From contig CANGFO010000007.1 of NCBI GenBank assembly GCA_947453195.1, forward strand, positions 59,996 through 123,995: a stretch of DNA of 64,000 bases, in the 5' to 3' direction. This stretch comes from Flavobacteriaceae bacterium (GTDB taxonomy: Bacteria; Bacteroidota; Bacteroidia; Flavobacteriales; Flavobacteriaceae). Shown here in pieces: positions 58,845-64,000 of the stretch. Position 1 is the stretch's first letter; every line of letters begins with the position of its first letter. The notes beneath the pieces were generated by a model, which saw nothing but the letters and a program-made list of their open reading frames with translations, searched no databases and had not been told where the DNA came from. The position numbers were made by a program, and so were the translations under genes.

Positions 58845-59708
58845 ATGAACAAAATCAAAATTATAGAGTGTCCGCGCGATGCCATGCAGGGTATCAAGCC
58901 TTTTATTCCCACCGCGCGCAAAGTAGACTACATCCAGTCGTTGCTAAGGGTAGGTTTTGATACGATTGATTTTGGAAGTTTTGTTTCTCCTAAGGCCATT
59001 CCGCAAATGCAAGATACGGCAGCGGTTTTAGCCCAATTGGATTTATCCCAAACCAACAGCAAATTATTAGCAATTATTGCCAATACACAAGGCGCAGTTT
59101 TAGCTTGCGAGCATAAAGAAATTCAGTATTTGGGTTTCCCTTTTTCGATATCGGAGAATTTCCAAATGCGAAATACCCACAAAACGATTGCCGAAAGTGT
59201 CGTAACACTCAACGAGATTTTAGAAATTGCCTACAAGCACCAAAAAGAAGTGGTGACCTATATTTCTATGGGATTTGGGAATCCATACGGTGACCCTTGG
59301 AATGTTGATATTGTAGGGGAGTGGACCGAGAAATTGGCCGGTATGGGAGTGAAAATTGTATCGCTTTCAGATACGATTGGAAGTTCTACGCCCGAGGTGA
59401 TTGATTATTTGTTTTCCAATTTAATTCCGAAATACCCAACGATCGAGTTTGGAGCGCATTTGCATACCACCCCCGATAAATGGTTTGAAAAAATAGATGC
59501 CGCTTACCAAGCCGGTTGCCGTCGATATGATGGTGCTATTCAAGGTTTTGGTGGTTGCCCAATGGCCAAAGACGATTTAACGGGTAACATGCCTACCGAA
59601 AAAATGCTGTCCTTTTTCACGCAACAAAAAGCAGATACCAATACCAGTCCAATGAGTTTTGAAAGCGCTTATAATGTGGCTTCGAGATTGTTTGGGGAAT
59701 TCCATTAA
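58845..59708 (+). CDS. Hydroxymethylglutaryl-CoA lyase
   Basis: IIECPRDAMQGIKPFIPTARKVDYIQSLLRVGFDTIDFGSFVSPKAIPQM; GCRRYDGAIQGFGGCPMAKDDLTGN. Confidence 0.85.
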   Translation: MNKIKIIECPRDAMQGIKPFIPTARKVDYIQSLLRVGFDTIDFGSFVSPKAIPQMQDTAAVLAQLDLSQTNSKLLAIIANTQGAVLACEHKEIQYLGFPFSISENFQMRNTHKTIAESVVTLNEILEIAYKHQKEVVTYISMGFGNPYGDPWNVDIVGEWTEKLAGMGVKIVSLSDTIGSSTPEVIDYLFSNLIPKYPTIEFGAHLHTTPDKWFEKIDAAYQAGCRRYDGAIQGFGGCPMAKDDLTGNMPTEKMLSFFTQQKADTNTSPMSFESAYNVASRLFGEFH

Positions 59709-59726
59709 TTTATTTCAACCTGCTTT

Positions 59727-59885
59727 GTCAGTCTGAGCTTGTCGAAGACCTTTTCAAAACTATTTATTCAGTTGTCAGTCTGAGCTTGTCGAAGACCTAT
59801 ACAAAACCATTGGGTCAGTATATAAGCTTCTCGAAGACCATCCATAGCTTTTTATTTAGTTGTCAGTCTGAGCTTGTCGAAGACC
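59727..59885. repeat. Four-copy interspersed direct repeat GTCAGTCTGAGCTTGTCGAAGACC
   Basis: Exact copies at 59727-59750, 59774-59797, 59862-59885; degenerate copy at 59814-59839. Confidence 0.9.
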
Positions 59886-59932
59886 AAATAAAAAAACTTC
59901 CAACTTCTCACTGCTCACTCCAAAATTTTACC

Positions 59933-59940
59933 TATATTTG
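59933..59940 (+). promoter_or_regulatory. Candidate -7 element for guaB
   Basis: TATATTTG about 30 nt before the ATG at 59971; no clear -33 TTG. Confidence 0.4.
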
Positions 59941-59970
59941 CATGCAATTTAACATCTACAACAAATTGCA

Positions 59971-61443
59971 ATGAAAGCACATACAACTAAAATCGTTGGC
60001 GAAGGTCTTACTTACGACGATGTTCTGCTTATCCCTAATTATTCTGAGGTTTTACCGCGCGAAGTAAGCATCCAATCTAAGTTTTCAAAAAATATTACGT
60101 TGAATGTTCCTATTGTGTCTGCCGCTATGGATACCGTAACCGAAAGTTCTATGGCTATTGCTATGGCGCAAGAAGGCGGAATTGGCGTGTTACATAAAAA
60201 CATGACCATCGAGCAGCAAGCAGCCAAAGTAAGAAAAGTGAAGCGTGCCGAAGCCGGAATGATTATCGATCCGGTAACTTTGCCTTTATCAGCAACTGTG
60301 GGAGATGCCAAACAAGCCATGAAAGAATTTGGAATTGGCGGAATTCCGGTGGTAGATGAAAACGGAATCTTAAAAGGTATTGCAACCAACCGTGATTTGC
60401 GATTTGAAAAAATAAATTCGCGTTCTATTCTTGAGGTAATGACATCGACTAATTTAGTTACCGCAGCTGTTGGAACAACTTTGCAAGAGGCAGAGGGGAT
60501 TTTGCAGCAAAATAAAATTGAAAAACTTCCTGTGGTAGACGCCGATTATAAATTAGTTGGTCTAATCACTTTTAGAGATATTACTAAGCTTACGCAAAAA
60601 CCAATTGCAAACAAAGATAAATTTGGTCGTTTGCGCGTAGCAGCGGCTCTTGGTGTTACTGCCGATGCGGTAGAACGCGCTACAGCTTTAGTAAATGCAG
60701 GCGTTGATGCCGTGATTATTGATACTGCTCATGGGCATACCAAAGGAGTGGTGGATGTATTAAAACAAGTTAAAGATAAATTTCCTGAATTGGATGTGGT
60801 AGTGGGTAACATTGCTACGCCCGAAGCCGCTTTGTATTTGGTTGCCAATGGTGCCGATGCAGTAAAAGTAGGAATCGGACCAGGTTCTATATGTACTACC
60901 CGAGTTGTTGCCGGAGTTGGGTTTCCCCAATTTTCTGCAATTATAGAAGTTGCTGCGGCTTTAAAAGGTACCGGAGTTCCGGTTATTGCCGATGGTGGAA
61001 TTCGTTATACAGGAGATATCCCGAAAGCGATTGCTGCAGGAGCCGATTGTGTAATGCTAGGATCATTATTAGCAGGAACTAAAGAATCACCTGGAGAAAC
61101 CATTATTTTTGAAGGAAGAAAATTCAAGTCTTACCGTGGAATGGGTTCTGTGGAAGCCATGCAAGAAGGATCAAAAGACCGTTACTTTCAAGATGTGGAA
61201 GACGATATTAAGAAATTAGTTCCCGAAGGAATTGTAGGGCGTGTACCCTACAAAGGAGAACTAAACGAAAGCATGCAACAATTTATTGGTGGCTTGCGTG
61301 CCGGAATGGGTTACTGTGGTGCCAAAGACATTCCTACGCTGCAAGAAACCGGACGTTTCGTTCGTATTACCGCAAGCGGAATTGGGGAAAGCCACCCGCA
61401 CAACGTCACCATTACCAAAGAAGCTCCAAATTATTCGAGATAA
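59971..61443 (+). CDS. guaB: Inosine-5'-monophosphate dehydrogenase
   Basis: [20 protein letters not shown], two CBS-like segments, [32 protein letters not shown]. Confidence 0.98.
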   Translation: MKAHTTKIVGEGLTYDDVLLIPNYSEVLPREVSIQSKFSKNITLNVPIVSAAMDTVTESSMAIAMAQEGGIGVLHKNMTIEQQAAKVRKVKRAEAGMIIDPVTLPLSATVGDAKQAMKEFGIGGIPVVDENGILKGIATNRDLRFEKINSRSILEVMTSTNLVTAAVGTTLQEAEGILQQNKIEKLPVVDADYKLVGLITFRDITKLTQKPIANKDKFGRLRVAAALGVTADAVERATALVNAGVDAVIIDTAHGHTKGVVDVLKQVKDKFPELDVVVGNIATPEAALYLVANGADAVKVGIGPGSICTTRVVAGVGFPQFSAIIEVAAALKGTGVPVIADGGIRYTGDIPKAIAAGADCVMLGSLLAGTKESPGETIIFEGRKFKSYRGMGSVEAMQEGSKDRYFQDVEDDIKKLVPEGIVGRVPYKGELNESMQQFIGGLRAGMGYCGAKDIPTLQETGRFVRITASGIGESHPHNVTITKEAPNYSR

Positions 61444-61445
61444 AA

Positions 61446-61469
61446 AAAAGTCGCTGCAAAGCGACTTTT
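61446..61469 (+). terminator. Rho-independent terminator after guaB
   Basis: AAAAGTCGCT GCAA AGCGACTTTT followed by T-run. Confidence 0.85.
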
Positions 61470-61483
61470 TTGTTTTAATTATT

Positions 61484-62560
61484 TCAACTATTAAGTTGTA
61501 TTATCATTTCTGCAATTTTCTTTGTTTCATCAGATGAAAAAATAGGTTTAAAATAATTTATATAATTTATTAATTCATCTATTGTCAAAATTTTGACATA
61601 TTGAAATTCCTCAATTGGTTTTGTTTTTGTCAAAACAATTAAATTTTTTATTGGTGTTTTTTTGTCACCCCAATGATGCTTATCTAGACGCAAGCGATAA
61701 TTACTTTTTTCACTATTTAGTATATAGTATAAAACAAAATTAGCTCTTTTGATTTGTTCTACAGGTGAACGTAAACTCAAATTTTGTATAGATTTTTCAC
61801 TCCAATTCTTTGTTTCAATAAGGAATATTCCAGATGGTGCAACTAGGATATGGTCGATTTGAACTGATTTTATGTAGTCATTTTCTTTTCTGTTATAAAT
61901 TGCAGGAGAAAAAGTTACAGAGAAGTCATTAATTAAAAAATAATCATCAGTTAAACATTCTAATTTTTTGACAACTTTTTGTTCTCCTAATGCTCCATAA
62001 ATGTAATTATTCAGACCATCAATTACACTTTTTTTTCTTTCAAGTTCGGATAAGTGATTTCGAACACTTTCGTTTACTGCATCATTAAAATTCGAAGATA
62101 TAAATTGTAATCGATCACTTTTGAATTGATAATCTTCAAGAATTTTAGCTAATGACATTTCTATTTCTATTTCAAAAACACTTTCTTTTTGTTTAATTTT
62201 TCTTTTATAATTCCAACTCATTAAGTTACTAGTAATTTTCTGAAAATAGTTTGTAGAAATTTTATTTTGAATAATATTAAATTGTTCTTTTAATAAATCA
62301 ATTTCTTGAGTCAATTGTTGGGCAGCTTGATGTCTTTGTGTTTCGACTTCGATTTTTAAAATCGGCAAATTTACATTAAGGCTATTTTTTTCATTCTCTA
62401 TCAAATTTTCGTGAATAGAAATTAATTTTTGGCGAGAAGTCGAATACGATTTTTGAAATGCAATTACTTCTTTTACAGATTTAAAATCATAGATGTTATT
62501 TTTCTCTAAACTTGATTTTAAAGTTGTTAGAGATCCAATCGTATTGTAAGTTCTACACAT
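61484..62560 (-). CDS. Coiled-coil NERD (nuclease-related) domain protein
   Basis: C-terminal GALGEQKVVKKLECLTDDYFLINDFSVTF...VQIDHILVAPSGIFLIETKNW; N-terminal charged helical segment. Confidence 0.8.
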   Translation of the reverse strand: MCRTYNTIGSLTTLKSSLEKNNIYDFKSVKEVIAFQKSYSTSRQKLISIHENLIENEKNSLNVNLPILKIEVETQRHQAAQQLTQEIDLLKEQFNIIQNKISTNYFQKITSNLMSWNYKRKIKQKESVFEIEIEMSLAKILEDYQFKSDRLQFISSNFNDAVNESVRNHLSELERKKSVIDGLNNYIYGALGEQKVVKKLECLTDDYFLINDFSVTFSPAIYNRKENDYIKSVQIDHILVAPSGIFLIETKNWSEKSIQNLSLRSPVEQIKRANFVLYYILNSEKSNYRLRLDKHHWGDKKTPIKNLIVLTKTKPIEEFQYVKILTIDELINYINYFKPIFSSDETKKIAEMIIQLNS

Positions 62561-62647
62561 TACATTCGTAATTATTATTAGTCAATTCTTCAAACTTGTT
62601 GGCTCGAAATTACATTCAGCCAATAAACTTCTAAACAAATCTAATAA

Positions 62648-62674
62648 AAAATCACATCCTTAGGATGTGATTTT
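62648..62674. terminator. Hairpin terminator
   Basis: AAAATCACATCC TTA GGATGTGATTTT. Confidence 0.7.
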
Positions 62675-62855
62675 AGTTTTATTTATATGTTACTTTAATT
62701 TAAATCCCCACAAAATTTCCTGGAGTGATTTGCATTAATTCGGCCAAAACTTTAAATTAATCACTTACCCCGCAATCTTGCAAAACGCTTGTTGGCAGAA
62801 GATTTGAATTTTAAAGTTCTTTTTTTTCATTGACTTTATGATTATTTAATAAAAT

Positions 62856-62896
62856 ATCAAAAGCAGTTTTTGGCGAAGCCAAAAACTGCTTTTGAT
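62856..62896 (-). terminator. 19-bp perfect hairpin immediately after the stop at 62897
   Basis: ATCAAAAGCAGTTTTTGGC GAA GCCAAAAACTGCTTTTGAT. Confidence 0.75.
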
Positions 62897-63284
62897 TTAT
62901 TCTTCTTTAACCGTTATGGTTAGTTCTTCATTGAATTTGTATTCGCCTTTCTTGAAAACTTCTTTGTTTGCGAGAACAATTTCATATGTATAAATGCCTT
63001 TTGGTAATTCAAAAACGCATTCTTTTCCGTCTTTTTGGATTACGAGTTCTTTTTTAATTGGATTTCCATCTTCATCTTTTCCAACTATACTAAAAGTTAT
63101 TTTGTCTGCAAGTTTGTTTTTAATACAAACGCTTTGCACAACTTTAGAGTTAGATTCTGATTTATTGCTTTTTATGAACGATAATCCGTTTACTAATATT
63201 TCTCCTCCTTTAAGAAATGTTTCTATGTTGGATTAGGAAGTAACGATATGTTGAAAATAATAATATCACAATTATTTTTTTCAT
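62897..63284 (-). pseudogene. Small secreted protein, apparently frameshifted after its signal peptide
   Basis: ATG at 63284 gives MKKIIVILLFSTYRYFLIQHRNIS*; the +1 frame is open from 63232 to 62897 (SNIETFLKGGEILVNGLSFIKSNKSESNSKVVQSVCIKNKLADKITF...). Confidence 0.55.
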
Positions 63285-63285
63285 A

Positions 63286-63558
63286 TTAAAAGAAGCTTTT
63301 AATTTTTAAAATAAGAAAAGCAATAATCACTAATACGATTAAATTAAAAAATGTCAATTTTGATCTCAGTTCAGTTTTTTGTTTGTTGATTAATATTTCA
63401 ATGATCATTCCTAATATAAATATTATTAGCATAAATTTAAAGAACCCAAATTCAAAAACTTTATTAATTAATATAATTTCATTTTTCAATATCGGAAACA
63501 AAACAGATATTGCCAAAAAAATAATTATGAAAACTTTTAAATAATTTGTTTTTTTCAT
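63286..63558 (-). CDS. Small hydrophobic membrane protein (about three TMs)
   Basis: MKKTNYLKVFIIIFLAISVLFPIL...FMLIIFILGMIIEIL...LIVLVIIAFLIL; start moved from 63588. Confidence 0.6.
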   Translation of the reverse strand: MKKTNYLKVFIIIFLAISVLFPILKNEIILINKVFEFGFFKFMLIIFILGMIIEILINKQKTELRSKLTFFNLIVLVIIAFLILKIKSFF

Positions 63559-63656
63559 ATATGTAAAATTTGATTTGATTGTGGTCATTTATGGTATCGC
63601 TTTTTATTTATTGGTGTTTGTTTGCAACAAACTTATTGTTAATGGTGATTTCATAT

Positions 63657-63898
63657 TTAACAACCCCCAATACATTTATTAAATTTTCTTACACAAGCAC
63701 TTTGTCCTAAATGTTGGTTAATTGTAGCTGCCGTATATCCAATTGCTGCTCCTATAGGGCTGAAATACCAACCAGCACCGGCAGCACCAGTTGCAACAGC
63801 ATAAGTATTATTTACATCATTACTACAATCAACAGCATCATTTATACATTCAAACAAAAGATAATTATTATAAATTTAAGTCTGTTTATAATTTTCAT
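63657..63898 (-). pseudogene. Small Cys-containing Gly/Ala-rich secreted peptide, apparently frameshifted in its signal peptide
   Basis: ATG at 63898 gives MKIINRLKFIIIIFCLNV*; the -1 frame continues FECINDAVDCSNDVNNTYAVATGAAGAGWYFSPIGAAIGYTAATINQHLGQSACVRKFNKCIGGC*. Confidence 0.5.
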
Positions 63899-63921
63899 TT
63901 TATAGTTCCATTAGAAGATTT

Positions 63922-64000
63922 TTATTTTATTAAAGTTTTTTTCTTCAAAAAATTTCCAATAATTATACCTAATGAACCTAAAATAGGTATTAATAACAAA
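63922..64000 (-). CDS. C-terminal end of a membrane protein truncated by the window end
   Basis: In-frame minus-strand LLIPILGSLGIIIGNFLKKKTLIK* open to the window edge. Confidence 0.4.
   Translation of the reverse strand, partial: LLLIPILGSLGIIIGNFLKKKTLIK

Noticed and set aside
59727-59885. CRISPR-like appearance (short repeats with spacers)
   Set aside because: Only four copies, one degenerate, with 16-23 nt AT-rich spacers and no cas genes in the window; better explained as an interspersed repeat.
59786-59974. 62-aa ORF in the guaB upstream region
   Set aside because: Runs through the noncoding repeat array; text (SCQSELVEDQ) is translated repeat.
60039-60389. 116-aa minus-strand ORF antisense to guaB
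   Set aside because: Shadow ORF within strongly conserved guaB coding sequence; no independent support. The same reasoning applies to the antisense ORFs in alaS, topA, gldK, gldM and the penicillin acylase gene.
60891-61082. 63-aa ORF with many Cys and Arg ([15 protein letters not shown]...)
   Set aside because: Alternate frame of the IMPDH active-site region; the composition is a by-product of guaB codons.
1-64000. Prophage, IS element or integrative element
   Set aside because: No transposase, integrase, phage structural genes or terminal inverted repeats recognised in any frame.
1-64000. Riboswitches or other structured leaders
   Set aside because: No recognisable riboswitch consensus seen upstream of candidates such as folP, guaB or pyrD; a covariance-model scan (Infernal/Rfam) would be needed to decide.

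Overview
The window is low-GC chromosomal DNA from a Flavobacterium-like member of the Bacteroidota. The affiliation is inferred from gene content, the gldKLMN block and TTG-N19-TAnnTTTG promoters. About 62 kb is densely packed core-genome sequence: a comEC 3' end, a DPP4/POT peptide-use cluster, HMG-CoA reductase plus a GHMP kinase, secG, lptE, a sigma-54 regulator, miaB, topA, gldKLMN (gliding/type IX secretion), an ABC-F ATPase, alaS, an M23-MerR-LemA-TPM operon, an ExbB/ExbD/ExbD/TonB operon, kmo/kynU with an arginase-fold enzyme, era, an initiator tRNA, tpiA, folP, rlmH, pyrD, an HMG-CoA lyase and guaB. The last ~2.5 kb (after guaB) looks accessory: a NERD-domain protein and a minus-strand run of small secreted or membrane ORFs, two of which look frameshifted between signal peptide and body. 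I saw no complete new system with obvious function. The best leads are: (i) an arginase-fold protein directly upstream of gldK whose metal-ligand motifs are substituted; (ii) a 95-aa protein resembling the GldL membrane hairpin in the LemA/TPM operon; (iii) a repeat-like segment inserted in frame in alaS; (iv) an intact arginase-fold hydrolase inside a kynurenine-degradation cluster; (v) the small-peptide cluster at the right edge. No rRNA, CRISPR array, transposase or prophage was recognised. All product calls come from reading motifs by eye; no database search was run.
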